64,000 nucleotides of DNA, taken from NCBI RefSeq assembly GCF_041260155.1, contig NC_091931.1, positions 16,531,476 through 16,595,475 of the forward strand, read 5' to 3'. Origin of the DNA: Ptychodera flava (taxonomy: Eukaryota > Hemichordata > Enteropneusta > Ptychoderidae). The position numbers and the translations under genes are program-made. Shown here one piece after another: positions 20,176 through 35,100 of the stretch; positions within the stretch are counted from its first letter, which is position 1; each line of letters begins with the position of its first letter. A model generated the notes under the pieces. That model was not told where the DNA came from. It did no database searches and worked only from the letters and a program-made list of their open reading frames with translations.

Positions 20176-23100
20176 CTGTATATTTGAACAGTAAAACAGT
20201 CAAAATGATCCCAATCTTCAATAGCGCCTTCCCCCATCATTTCAACATAGGCTGCATTCACAAATACTTGGGAGGGGTTGACAGTCTAGGGTTAGAAGAG
20301 AGGGGACTTGAAGGTTTGCTGTCGGTGTAAGGGGGGGGGGGAATCTACAAACCTTTTAATAGCTCCCTTTTTTACATTTCCAGAATCTATAGTTTAGTAG
20401 GTAATTCAATGAAAAACCAAATAACATTTTATGTCAGGGAAACTATTCTATGTTAGTACTAAATTCTTGCTACAATAACTATCATCAACAGAAAAACAAC
20501 ACATTTCTTCGTTTTTACTGAATCAAACGAGACTTTGGCCAAAAATCTAATTATTGCGCCAGATCTTGCAATTGAAGATTGTATTTCCATACAAGCATGT
20601 TGTAAACTATATCATTTCACATCACATTAATATTCACAGACACTTGTGGACAAAAATTCAACTTCTAATGCCTTTTGTAGGGTTTGGCCCACAGACTAAT
20701 ACTTTTATTTCAGAATCTAAAATAGTATGAATGCAATTGGATTTTCATAAGCAAAACAACAAGTAGGTCTTGTGACGGAGCAGAAGCTGCGAATTTTGAT
20801 GTTTTCGAATATTTCTAATTAATGCACATATACTCCGTACATCACGCCTAAACACAATATTCAGCTTTTAACATTTAACTTTTATATATTGTTGACTGAA
20901 AGTCATTTGTCAATTATACAAATGCAAGGTAAACATATTCTGGCCGTGTCCGCAAAGTGGACAGCTTAAAGCCCCAACTCCCGTATAAAAGCGCGAGAAC
21001 CTACGAGAGTGGTCATAATGGTGGGATATTCAAACGTACTCGGTACGCTCTGGACGCCGTCCATAAAACCGTTAATTAAGAAATCTAACGATTAATTTTT
21101 TCTTGGAAATTGAGGGATATGTGTATAAGTATTTGGGGCACAATATACTTGGTTTCTGACGAAATTAAATTTGAAATGACGTCTGGAACCAGAAAAAGGA
21201 TAAAATATTTGCCGGTAATATCGCCGGTATAACGTTCGATGTTCAGTTTGAATCTGCATGATTGACATGATATGCAAATTGCAAATGAGTCATTAGCGAT
21301 ACGTTGTTTACTTTTTCCGTACGTAGCGTTGATTGTTCAAGGCGGGGAAAAACACCAAATACTCGGAGCGTACCGAAAGATACAAACGCACACACACTGT
21401 GTATAACAAATACATGCAAACACATTTGATTCGGTAGTTCTCTTTTTGGAAAATTTGTTGGTCCTGAAAAGGACCGTTTTCATTTGTGTTGGCCTACCTG
21501 AGCCGTACATTTTACAGACAGGAAGGCCTATACTGTCATTCATGCCCGGCATAAAGTACGTCTGGTATGTTCGGGTTGAGACCACGGACAAGTACCAGCA
21601 CAAATTCTGGCATGATCTTTCACTTTGTCTACACTGTCTGTATATCTTCTATCTTCTTTTCAAATGTCAAGTTTTACCCTCTAGTCAACGTACTGTTGAA
21701 AGCGCAATCATCGCAATGCGATATGCGTAAACTATCGCTTCTTTATAGCTGTTTCCAAAAGTGATATACATTTTTTTTCCCGATCTAAAGCCGTGCATGC
21801 CTATGCAACACAAAGCGAACAAAGTCAAATTCAAAAAGACAAGTAGCCTCCAATGTGCTGACAAAACCGGGATTTTTTTGACGCCTGCAATCGCCTTCGG
21901 CATATTCGGTCGTCACTGTGCTGGGGTCACTTATACTGATCTCAGTGATCACACGTCGAGTTGACAAACGTCGCCGGCGGCAGCTGAGGTCACCGTACTA
22001 ATCAGTCCCATAAGTTGCACTCAAATGTCCGCGCTCGATCCCCATCACAGTTAGCTCCAATTCATTCCTGGCAAAGAAATTCCCGTGGCTACCTCTAGTG
22101 CTCATCAGTGACCGCTATCTTCATAAAGCCAGCTGACATAGTGTGATTAGCAGTCTGACTCTGACTACCACGCGTTTGTAATGAATAGTATCGCGACTGC
22201 GTGGAGAGTGTAGAAGTGCAGTGCACTCGATTTTGGCGGGATCGTTCAAAGTAGCGAAATACTAGAACTCACCATTTTATAAGGAGGGATGAACATTGAA
22301 ACGAATGCTCGGAGAATTTATGAAATCCACTTTATTCTGATTTTATTTTTGGTGATTAAATATTAACAGGTTTGATTTCTAAAATAAGTATTTTTCAGAA
22401 GCTTTTTGAAATAATCATAAGACAACAAATCGACACCACATTTCATTTCGGTCACCATAAAACTTGTAATCGAAGCCGGGGAATAGTCGTCGGTACCCTC
22501 CCATCCGACAGCGCCGAGTTCATGAGACAACGAAAGTTTTGAAAAGGAAACTACAACTACCATCCAAGAACTGTGGAAAACTACGTTTTATATGGAGACA
22601 CAGCCCTGCCTCGCTGAACTAAGGTCGAACGAGGAAAGGATTGTTTGTAAGACAAAAGCTCTACAAAATTTGGTAGACGACTTGGCCGTTGAGCATTGTG
22701 GTAAATGTCCGTCTCCATTGAAATAACCACACTCGATAAATTTGGACATCTAGTAGGCGAATTTGCTGTTCTTTCAGAACTGTTTTGATTTTTTCCCGTT
22801 CTTTCCTGAAATGCGGCATTTCTAGGACGGCGTTTGGACAAAACGGTGCTTCATTATTATCTTCAATCAAGACTCCCTGCAAGAGTGATGTACACTATAT
22901 ATACTATGACTGAGCCGAGGAAAACCCCGATAATAGATCCCGTGGCAGAAAACTACATTTTCTACGATTTCTGCATCGTTTACCCGTATACAAAGATGCG
23001 GATAGCTATTGCCACTGTCATGATATGCATTATGTTGAATCATTCAAAAAGGCGCTGAATACAATGACAAACGCTTCGTTTTCGGACGAGAAACGTATAC

Positions 23101-26100
23101 CATGACGCATGAGAACTAAGGAGTGTCGATCGATCGCCTGGCAACGTCATCACGGTTTGTACAAATCCGAGGCGACGCCGCGCCGAACTCTGCTCCAGTA
23201 AGACTTCGAAAAAGTCTATGTTCAAGAAAAACCTATTGGGGAAATGAGTGGATGTAACGTATGGAAAGTAAACCGTAAAATTGGGTGAAAATAGTATACG
23301 TAAAGTCACCGTGCAGTCAATGTTTACAGTATGTGGCGTGCACGTTCTATTTTTGGAGGTGTTCAACCAGCTGTTTTAATTTGCTACTTTTTGTTCACAA
23401 AAACCATATTAGTTATGTTTTGCTCCGCCCATTTTCATCGATTTTTCTCGGTAGGGCCCTACCGAGAGTTACCGGTTTAATGTGCTATAGAGAATAGGAC
23501 AAAAACGCAGTTGATAAACTGAGCAAAAATATTGTCAAAATTATACGGCTACTGTATGTCCTACGGACAGTGTCACCGTCACTGCATAGCGGCAGTGACA
23601 GTGACACTGTCAATTTACATGTGAAAACTTGTCTTAGGAATATGGCTCTACAAACTGCTGGCGACAGTTCTATATAAGCACTACATAATATTAATCCGTG
23701 CGTCAGAAGAAAGTACGAAAAGATAAGTTTAGTGTTACACATCTGCGCGCAGAACTGTGCAATACGAGTGTTTATTTTACTGTGTGTAAACCTGATAAAT
23801 ATTTGGCCATATGATAGTCGCGGGACTTGGAAATTTTCGATCATGTAGAAGAGAATTTGAATTTTTTTTAAGGTTATTGAGGGGATCTCAAAAATACAAA
23901 TTTCAATAACGATTTCTCCACATCCACCCCCACCTCCACTCCACCCGGTATTTGTGAATGCAGTCAAACTATAGAATATCATTTAAGGCAAGTAAAAAGT
24001 TCTCGACCAAGTAAAACATTTCTGGCACCAAGTTCAAGCAAGTTCTGTGAACGACGCATACAAGAATTCGCGTGCAACTTAAACACGTTCAATGGGCAAC
24101 TTTCAAGAATCGATGATGTGTCTCACCTCTTGTATAGCAATGCTGCTGCCACTAACAATGCTACCAAGGCCAAGGCAGCGATTGCTGTCGCCGCGATCAT
24201 TCCAGCCGTTGCTAGGCTACTGTCGTCACTGACATCTGTTAAAACCGGAATATAATGAGGAGTGTCAAAAGCAACAAACATGATTGGAACTTATTTGGGA
24301 TAATTGGATCTTCATAATTTTTCAAATTTCTCAAAAGGGTTAAGTGCCATATAGCTGAATGTTGCAGTATTACAAATTACTCATAAAAACAAGTGTGTAA
24401 TTTAAAAAGAAAAGCAGATGAGCGTACATTTGCAGGTTAAAACAACCTTACCTTACCATCCAATTATCCCGAACTAGTCCCAATCGTGTTTACATTTGAA
24501 ATGTCTATTCGATCAAGGTCTCAGGGATGTGCATTTAAAATTACAAGGTAACATATGCATGGCCCAGATTTACAAACAAGTTGGCTTGTCTTACGACTCT
24601 ACTGAGCGTAATGGAAGGAACAGTTTCTCAAGTGTTTCACAAAGTTACATCTTCGATAAACTTTGGGCCGTTTTAAGCAGAGTGGAAACTAGACATAAAT
24701 AGCTTTACAAGTAATTTCATATGGGAAAACTCGTGCAATAACGACAAAATGTAATCATGTGACGAATTATTTTGTAGTCCATTGGGATTTTGCGAAGAAC
24801 ATAGCGAAAATATTCCTCTGTAATACAAACCAGGAATTTTTTCCTTACGAGCTTACCGACAACAGTAACTGTGAAAACACAGTCGCCAATGTTGTCATTG
24901 CCATCTTGAAAAGCATAGGTGACCGTTGTGGTGCCGATGTCGAAAATGCTGCCGGGACTGTGTGACGATGATACCAAACTTGGATCGACTCCCGTGTTGT
25001 CTGTGGCAGTTGGAGTTGCCCATGTGACGTTGTTGGCGTCGCTGCCTACAACGATATCATCGGGGCAGTCTACGGCGGGCGGTTCCGCATCTAGCGAAAG
25101 CGAAGAAGAGTAAGATTTTCAAAAAGACTGACTTCTTGAATGATTAAAAAGGAAAAGTGCCTTATATGAAGGGAACTATAGAACGATTTGAGTTGTACCA
25201 AGCAGTATTCACCTGTTAGAGCAACCAAACCCCGTTGTCTGCGAACAAGCTAGTGTATCTTACAGCCAAAGTGGAGGCAGTGGATCAAATTCAATGAGTG
25301 TCTATCATAAATCCTGCCAAAACGACAGATACCTGTGATATTTTGTTCATCGAACATTTTGTTGCTGAGATCGGCACACCTGCTTCACAATACCGTTCAA
25401 ACGGTACATACTGCCGATAATTATCCTCGACAAACATGCCGTAATATTTAGCCTCCTTCAGACTGTAATACTGTATACTTACCTACAACTGTCACTATGA
25501 AGGAACATCCTTCGGGATTGAAACTGAAATCCTGGAAGATGTACGTCACCGGAGTCGATCCGATGGGAAACACATCGCCGGGCGTGTGCGATGCAGTCCA
25601 TGTTGGTGCAACTCCCGAATTATCAGTTGCCGTGGCAGCAGTCCACATGACACTGGCTGTAGGTAGTCCTGCATCGGTGTTTTGTGTGACGTCACTCGGA
25701 CATGTCGGTACTGGAGGTTCCACGTCTGATGGAGAGGAGTTGAGGTTCTTATTAAGATATAGATATTTTTAACATAAAATGTGTCAGGTTGTTCCTTTAA
25801 CCCTTTCACCCCCAGTTCCCTGTATACAGGTCCAACTTTACCATAGAAAACAATGGAATTGGGACAAACCATGGTGGTGATAGGGTTAAAGGGAGTGGGT
25901 CGTCGGAACTGCATATGGATATGCGGAGCAGTTTGTAAGTGATACCTATGTTCGAAACTCTGGTGTGCTTATTCTTGGTGGGGAACTATGTAAACTGCTT
26001 TCTTACTTCCACCAGAAAAAGTTATCCTTTACATCGGCAAAACAGGCGCACCTATACATTCTCTTTCCTCGGATAACTATTCTATCCACAAATTAAACCG

Positions 26101-29100
26101 CTCTAAACTTTCACGCCATTGCTGGGCCAATTCATCCAAAGTGCTCTTAAAGAATAAAATTTATGAAACTCCTCTCGGAATTTCTGCACACAAAACAGAT
26201 AACCTTGGCTTCAGAGGCAACATCAGTTCCTACAAGTTATTCTTTCGTTACCGGTAATCGAAAGTATCATGGAAATTCAGCCAAAAATTGACAAATCATT
26301 TTCATTCATTTACAAAGACTGACCGTGGCCCGACGGTGAAGGTCACGGCTGCACTTTCTATCGATTCCTCTGAAACGAAAATGCACTGTTTGCATACGAA
26401 GATGACAAACCCCCTATGTAAAATAGAAGAGTACGACAAATATAACAAAAGTAAGCAAATTTATGAAGCTCAATTCATGGCGATGACACGTTTTTTTTTA
26501 GGACTCCCCTTACCAATGACAGTAACCGTGAACGAACAAGCTGCGGTGTTCCAACTCCCGTCCCGGAAAATGTAGTTGACCACTGTTGATCCGATGGCAA
26601 AGTTATCACCCGGGCTGTCCGAAGACATCGATACTGGCGGAATTCCAGAGTTATCTGTCACTGAAACGCTCCAAGTGACCGTAGCTGTGGGCTGACCAGC
26701 GTCCGTGGTCTGTGTGATGTCACCAGGGCAGCTCGGTACCGGTGATTCGTCATCTTTAATGAAAATTAGTTTGATACAGGGTCAATAAATTGCACATCTA
26801 CCGCTACAGTTTGTAACTTATCAAATCTACGAGTATATGAAATTGTCATCAAGAGTGAATGGTAAACTAAAATTTTCCTTTGGTGGATAGGAAAATGTAA
26901 TAAAGTTTAAAATGTTTGTAAGTATTTAATCGACGAGGTGCTCTGTAAAATACATGTTTTTCCATGAATGGCAATAAGAAATCAGAGGATCGGGTGGACA
27001 ATTACATAATCATAGAAACTTCCATGCGTTTAAAACTTTTAAAAGATTGTTTCAGACGTGTCGGTGGCCTTGTAGTCCGGACATTGCAGAAAATTCGTCA
27101 ATTGTAATTTTCACAATAGTTGTGAGTGACGGGCATCTCTTACCGTTGACAGTTATTGTGAATGTACAATCTGCAGTGTTGGAACTCCCGTCCTCGAAGG
27201 TATACGTCACTGCTGTGACTCCGATCGGAAAGTTATCACCGGAAGTATGAGTTGCAGACGACGTTGGCGTCAGTCCCGAATTATCAGTTGCTATAGCAGC
27301 AGTCCAGGTGACACTGGCTGTAGGTAGTCCTGCATCGGTGTTTTGTATGACGTCACTCGGACAGATTGGTATTGGTGGTTCCACATCTGCAAGGTGTTTA
27401 CATTATTTGATAATCAATAACACTTTTTCAATTTTTGTTGGTGCGATTAGTCAGTGAACAAATTCAGAGCTCAAAATGAATATGTTTTCACTCTTCTTGA
27501 CTCAATCTTACTTTGTTTTGGTGGATAGGGTGTTTTTACTACTTGATCAGGAGTTGCAAATAATATGTCACAAATCTAACGCAAAAGTTGTAGCATAGAC
27601 CCTTCACAGTCCTCTACCAGCACGTACTACTTCAAGAGACGGGGATTTCCTTTGTTGTTGTGAAATTTCGATTCATTAACCTGTCGACAGTGGTAAAATC
27701 CCTCTGCACAACTCTCGACCACCGAACCACAGGCGTACACTTATAGGGCAGTAACGTCTACGTCACTGATCAGGAATAAGAAGTGTAAGCGAAAAAACGC
27801 TGGTTAATATTAAAAGTCAATGGTATTATTTTGTTTGCCTACCGTTGACGGTAACTGTGAAGGCACAGTCTGCTGCGTTTAAACTGCCATCTTGAAAAGT
27901 GTAAGTGATGGTGGTGACTCCGATGGCAAAGTTATCACCGGAAGTATGAGTTGCAGACGATGTTGGTGTCAGTCCGGAATTATCAGTTGCTGTAGCAGCA
28001 GTCCAGGTGACACTGGCTGTAGGTAGTCCTGCATCGGTGTTTTGTGTGACGTCACTCGGACAGGTGGGTACAGGTGGTTCTATGTCTGAGGTTGTAAAGC
28101 ACGAGAGAAATATATGGTCTAGACTGTGAATGGGATTTGGTCGTATCTTTGACAGTACACCACCGAAACTTTTGCCTTGACAGCTCTACCCGGCACCGAG
28201 AAGAATGGATGTTCCAGAATCGCCGCGGAGAAAGTTCCATAATCATCATTTATTCATCAAGTTCAAAGTCACTTGGACTTGACTACTAATATTGTTGCCT
28301 TAAATAGTTTATCACAGTCTGGCCAAAAACTGTTTCTGGTCCCTGGCTTTCATCAATAGTGATGCGGCGACGCAGTTTTCCTTTTTTCTTTTTTCTCTTT
28401 TCTTCTTTTCATTTTTTATTCCCAGCAATGCTGGTTTGGCACTATTGATGCAACTCTCGCTTCCTGACTGGCATCGCGCTATAATTATTCACCAGTACTG
28501 ATCCAAACATTCCGAATAAAAGATTGGGCGAAGGTTACCACCGAAAAAGGACGAATTCCATAATATTGGTAGTCAGTGCAAAACAACATTATCTTTTCTT
28601 ACCGTTTACAGTGACAGAAAACGTACAGTCCTCGGCGTTGGAACTCCCGTCCTCGAAAGTGTAGGTTACGATGGTAATTCCGATGGCAAAGTTATCACCG
28701 GAAGTATGAGTTGCAGACGATGTTGGTGTCAGTCCGGAATTATCAGTTGCTATAGCAGCAGTCCAGGTGACACTGGCTGTAGGTAGTCCTGCATCGGTGT
28801 TTTGTGTGACGTCGTTCGGACATGTCGGTACTGGGGGTTCCACGTCTAAAAACACAGTGAAATGAACACTTTCTACTATAATTTTTAGAGTTGAAATATT
28901 TACAGTCAATTGGTAACAAATTTCAAAAGTGCTTTTTTATATCGTACTTTTAAACGAACAGGTCCATCACAGATACATGATTATCAAATTTTGGTTCCTT
29001 AGATCGCATGATTAAATACATTTGTATAAGATCATGGCTTGTATTGTAGATTTCAAATCTCGAAAATGAGTCTTCATGTGCGTAAGTATCGTAAATAGTT

Positions 29101-32100
29101 AAGCAATTTGTCTCCTTACCATCCACAGTGATTATAAAGGTACACTCTGCACTGTTAGAACTGTCATCTTGAAAAGTGTAGGTGACGTTTGTCGATCCGA
29201 TGGCAAAGTTATCTCCGGAAGTATGAGTTGCAGACGATGTTGGTGTCAGTCCGGAATTATCAGTTGCTATAGCAGCAGTCCAGGTGACACTGGCTGTAGG
29301 TAGTCCTGCATCGGTGTTTTGTATGACGTGACTCGGACATATTGGTACTGGAGGTTCCACGTCTACAATATCAATGGCAATGGAGTAATAGAAATTTATC
29401 ACGGGATAGGGAAAATGACAACATCTTCATTAGGAAGAATATGAATATATATTCTTTTGACATGCTATAAAGGCCACGTATTGTAAGCCTTTTCTGAACG
29501 TTTGACAGTTGACAACGAAACCATAAAACTTTTCGCTCCAGGGTGTATGATAAACCCACTACTCATGTTTAAGAGGGTACAAAATAATGGCCCAAAAATA
29601 TTAAACGTTTCTTGTCTTACCATCCACAGTGATTGTAAAGGTACACTCTGCCGTGTTAGAACTGTCATCTTGAAAAGTGTAGGTGACGTTTGTCGATCCG
29701 ATGACAAAGTTATCACCGGAAGTATGAGTTGCAGACGATGTTGGTGTCAGTCCGGAATTATCAGTTGCTATAGCAGCAGTCCAGGTGACACTGGCTGTAG
29801 GTAGTCCTGCATCGGTGTTTTGTGTGACGTCACTCGGACAGGTAGGTACTGGAGGTTCCACGTCTGCAAAATTTATGGAATGCAGTAATAGAAGATTTAT
29901 CGTTGATAGGACAGAAAATATCCCTACATCTACATTAGGCCGTTCAGGAATAGATATGATTTTGTCATGCTACACAAAACGTTAGTATTTTAACCTTTTT
30001 CCATTCTTTGTCCGATAGCGACAAAATAATAGACCTTTTCGCTCCTGGTTATAGGATAAAAGCACAACGCATGTTCATATATTTCATATTTGCTTTTTAA
30101 ATGGGGTACAAATAATGAAATCAAAAATACATTATAGGAGGTTTTTATCTTACCGTCAACAGTGATTATAAAGGTACACTCTGCCGTGTTAGAACTGTCA
30201 TCTTGAAAAGTGTAGGTGACGTTTGTCGATCCGATGACAAAATTATCGCCGGAAGTATGAGTTGCAGACGATGTTGGTGTCAGTCCTGAATTATCAGTTG
30301 CTATAGCAGCAGTCCAGGTGACACTGGCTGTAGGTAGTCCTGCATCGGTGTTTTGTGTGACGTCACTCGGACATGTGGGTACTGGAGGTTCCACGTCTAA
30401 AATACAGTGAAATGAACACTTTCTACTTATCATATCTAGAGTTGAAATATTTTCAGTCGATCGGTAACAAATTATAGAGTGCTTGTTCTCTTTTTCGTAC
30501 TTTTAACAACAGGTCGATCACAGTGACATGATTGTGAAATTTTTGGTTCGTTACATCACATGTTCAAACACATTTTGACAACGATCATGGCTTGTATTGA
30601 ATATTTCAAATCTCAAAAAATAAGTCTTCATGTGTGTAAGCATCGTAACTAGGTAACTATTTTGTCTTCTTACCGTTGACAGTGATTATAAAGGTACACT
30701 CTGCACTGTTAGAACTGTTATCTTGAAAAGTGTAGGTGACGTTTGTTGATCCGATGGCAAAGTTATCGCCGGAAGTATGAGTTGCAGACGATGTTGGTGT
30801 CAGTCCGGAATTATCAGTTGCTATAGCAGCAGTCCACATTACACTGGCTGTAGGAAGTCCTGCATCGGTGTTTTGTATGACGTGACTCGGACATATTGGT
30901 ACTGGAGGTTCCACGTCTACAATATCAATGGCAATGGAGTAATAGAAATTTATCAGGGATACGGAAAAATGACCACATCTTGATTAGGAAGAATATGAAT
31001 ACATATTCTTCTGACATGCTATAAAGGCCACTTATTGTAAGCTTTTTTTGAACGTTTGACAGTAGACAACGAAACCATAAAACTTTTCGATCCAGGGTGT
31101 ATGATAAACCCACTACTCATGTTGAAGAGGGTACAAAATAATGGCCAAAATATTAAACGTTTCTTGTCTTACCATCCACAGTGATTGTAAAGGTACACTC
31201 TGCTGTGTTAGAACTGTCATCTTGAAAAGTGTAGGTGACGTTTGTCGATCCGATGGCAAAGTTATCACCGGAAGTATGAGTTGCAGACGATGTTGGTGTC
31301 AGTCCGGAATTATCAGTTGCTATAGCAGCAGTCCAGGTGACACTGGCTGTAGGTAGTCCTGCATCGGTGTTTTGTGTGACGTCACTCGGACATGTCGGTA
31401 CTGGAGGTTCCACGTCTAAAATACAGTGAAATGAACACTTTCTACTTATCATATCCAGAGTTGAAATACTTTCAGTCAATTGGTAACAAATTACAAAAAG
31501 CTTTTTCTCTATTTCGTACTTTTAAACGAACAGGTCCATCACAGATACATGATTATCAAATTTTGGTTCGTTATATCACATGATTAAATACATTTGGACA
31601 ACGATCATGGCTTGTATTGTAGATTTCAAATCTCGAAAATAAGTCTTCATGTGTGTAAGTATCGTAACTAGGTAAGTATTTTGTCTTCTTACCGTCAACA
31701 GTGATTATAAAGGTACACTCTGCCGTGTTAGAACTGTCATCTTGAAAAGTGTAGGTGACGTTTGTCGATCCGATGGCAAAGTTATCACCGGAAGTATGAG
31801 TTGCAGACGATGTTGGTGTCAGTCCGGAATTATCAGTTGCTATAGCAGCAGTCCAGGTGACACTGGCTGTAGGTAGTCCTGCATCGGTGTTTTGTGTGAC
31901 GTCACTCGGACAGGTGGGTACAGGTGGTTCTATGTCTACAATATTCATAGTAATGGATGAATAGCATGAGAGGACAGAAAATATCCCTACATCTACATTA
32001 GGCCGTTCAGGAACAGATATGATTTTGTCATGCTACACACAACGTTAGTATTTTAACCTTTTCCATTTTTGACCGATGGGGACCAAACAATAAATCTTTT

Positions 32101-35100
32101 CGCTCCTGTGTATATGATAAAACCACAGCGCAGTTTAAGATATTTGATATTTACCGTTTAAAGAGGATACAAAACTAGAAGAACACATTACTCAAGGTTT
32201 TTTGTCTTACCATCCACATTGATTATAAAGGTACAATCTGCCGTGTTAGAACTGTCATCTTGAAAAGTGTAGGTGACGTTTGTCGATCCGATGGCAAAGT
32301 TATCACCGGAAGTATGAGTTGCAGACGATGTTAGTGTCAGTCCGGAATTATCAGTTGCTGTAGCAGCAGTCCAGGTGACACTAGCTGTAGGCAGTCCTGC
32401 ATCGGTGTTTTGTGTGACGTCACTCGGACAGGTTGGCACGGGAGGTTCCACGTCTACAATATCCGTTGTGATGGAGTAATAGAAGATTTATCGTTTGATA
32501 AGACAAACAATATCCCTATATCTACATTAGGCCGCGTTCAAAAAAAGTGGTGAGGGGGGGGGGGCTGGAGGAATTCAGGGGGGGATTCGAAAATTTTTGG
32601 GGTAGTCGAGTGGGGGACTTGAAAGTTTTGCTCTGCCTATAGGGGTGGGACCTGAAAATATTTTGACTCCCAATATTTTGATGTCGTCCAAAGGTTCTAA
32701 TGTTAGTAATAATTAAACAAAATCTAGAACTGTTTTGTCATATGTTATGTCTTTAATCTCGAAAAAGTCTAAAAATGTATGAATGCCATTAAATTTTCAT
32801 AGAACAAGTTGGCCTTGTAATGGGGTATGAGCTTCAACTGTTGATAATTTGTTCAATATTTCTATGCAATGTATCAAACAGTTTCTTGGTGTCTTTCTAC
32901 AGCATGCTGCTGAAAAACACAATATTCAGTTGGTCAACAAAGCCCGTTTGTCTAAATATTGGTGATAATTGAATGATGCAAATACACGGTACACGTAGGC
33001 TGTGTTGGCAAGATGAATACTGGATAGCTCAACATTCTGTAGGGAGTAGAACAAGAACACAATTGTGTAAACTGAACAAATATATTGTCAAAATGAAAAG
33101 TTAATACAACTACTGCCCTGCTACTACATACTGACAGTGACAGTGATACATGTAGCTCTGACTCTGATGTAGTTTAAGAAGAGTTTCGGTCATAGGACAC
33201 CCAATTGACAGTGAAACAATTACACAAGATCCAGCCAGAGAGCAACACATAGAAGACTAGGGGACTAACAGTTACCATGAAGTTTTGATTTCTGGCATAT
33301 GAGAACAATCAAATATTAGAAAAAAAAGATGGGGTCACCATACTTGATCTTATGCAAATGTACGATGAAAAGCCAGTTTTTTCTAAAATCACTTAAAATC
33401 AATATATAAAACCATTCATTTCAAGTTCATGCAGTGAATGAAATTTTCACATCTCTTTGTACCAATAACACAAAAGTAAAACTCTGAACAGTAAAGACTA
33501 ATTTAAATGGAAAAATGTGTGATTAAAAGGAATGTTTTATTTGTTATCAAATTTGCCATTATTACACCCAAAATTTCTGAGATTAAAACATTAATTTCCT
33601 GGAATATTTTAACCTTCCAGTATTGTCAATTTTGTAAAAAAATTTATAAGTGGCATCTAAGTTGTATATGTCTTGTACTTTTGAAAAAAAAAATTCGGTA
33701 CGTCACTGTGCTCATTTTTTCACAATTTGGTTAAACGTAGCTAGGAATACACAATTTTCATACTCTCTCATGATTGTCATTTTGTGTGCTTTTCAGCTGG
33801 TGCCATTGAACTGGCCAGAGTTGGATAAACTCAAAGCGGCTTAGACTGAGAAATCCAAAAATTCACTGATGCATTTAAAAATGAATCAATTTAAGAACTT
33901 GCCCTAGGTATATGGCTCTACAACCTGCTGATAAGAGGTAGTGTTGAACATTTGCGTGCAGAACGACACATTACATTTTTTTTACTCTGCGTGCATTTCT
34001 AATAAATATGCGGCTATATGGTAATTTTTTGGGGGGGACTTGAAAATTTTTGAGGGTATTGAGGGGGGGATCTGAAAAAAAAAAGATTTCAATCGCGATT
34101 CCTCCAGCCCCCCCCCCTCACCATTTTTTTTTGAACGCGGCCTTAGGCCGAACTGATACAGATATGCTTATGACGTGCTTCACTCAAAGATAGAATTTAA
34201 ACCTTTTGTAATTTTTGAATCAGCGACCAACCATAGAGTTTTTCGCTTCTGGATTTATGATAAAAGCACAACGCATCTTTATATATTTGATATTTGCTTT
34301 TTAAATAGGGTATTACAACAAAATACATTATTGGAAGTTTTTGACTTACCATCCACAGTGATAGTAAAGGTACACTCTGCACTGTTAGAACTGTCATCTT
34401 GAAAAGTGTAGGTGACGTTTGTCGATCCGATGGCATAGTTATAACCGGAAGTATGAGTTGCAGACGATGTTGGTGTCATTCCGGAATTATCAGTTGCTAT
34501 AGCAGCAGTCCAGGTGACACTGGCTGTAGGTAGTCCTGCATCGGTGTTTTGTGTGACGTCACTCGGACAGGTAGGTACAGGAGGTTCCATGTCTACAATA
34601 TTCGTAGTAATTGATGAATAGCATGAGAGGACAGAAAATATCCCTACATCTACATTGGGCCGTTCAGGAACAGATATGTTTGTTATGCTACACACAACGT
34701 TAGTATTTTAACATTTTCTCATTTTTGACCGATGGGGACCAAACAATAAATCTTTTCGCTCCTGTGTATATGATAAAACCACAGCGCAGTTTAAGATATT
34801 TGATATTTACCGCTTAAAGAGGATATTAAACTAGAAGAACACATTACTCAAGGTTTTTTGTCTTACCATCCACATTGATTATAAAGGTACACTCTGCCGT
34901 GTTAGAACTGTCATCTTGAAAAGTGTAGGTGACGTTTGTCGATCCGATGGCAAAGTTATCACCGGAAGTATGAGTTGCAGACGATGTTGGTGTCAGTCCG
35001 GAATTATCAGTTGCTGTAGGAGTAGTCCATGTGACGCTGGCTGTAGGTAATCCTACATCAGTGTTTTGTGTGACGTCACTCGGACAGGTGGGTACTGGAG

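Noticed and set aside
22581..23366. Minus-strand frames inside the TTAA element as a transposase
   Set aside because: None shows DDE-type motifs, Cys-rich C-terminus or adequate length.
25497..25772. Plus-strand frames opposite the HYR exons (also near 29502, 31141, 36926)
   Set aside because: They recur because the HYR exons recur; the minus strand has signal, domains, splice sites and matching phases.
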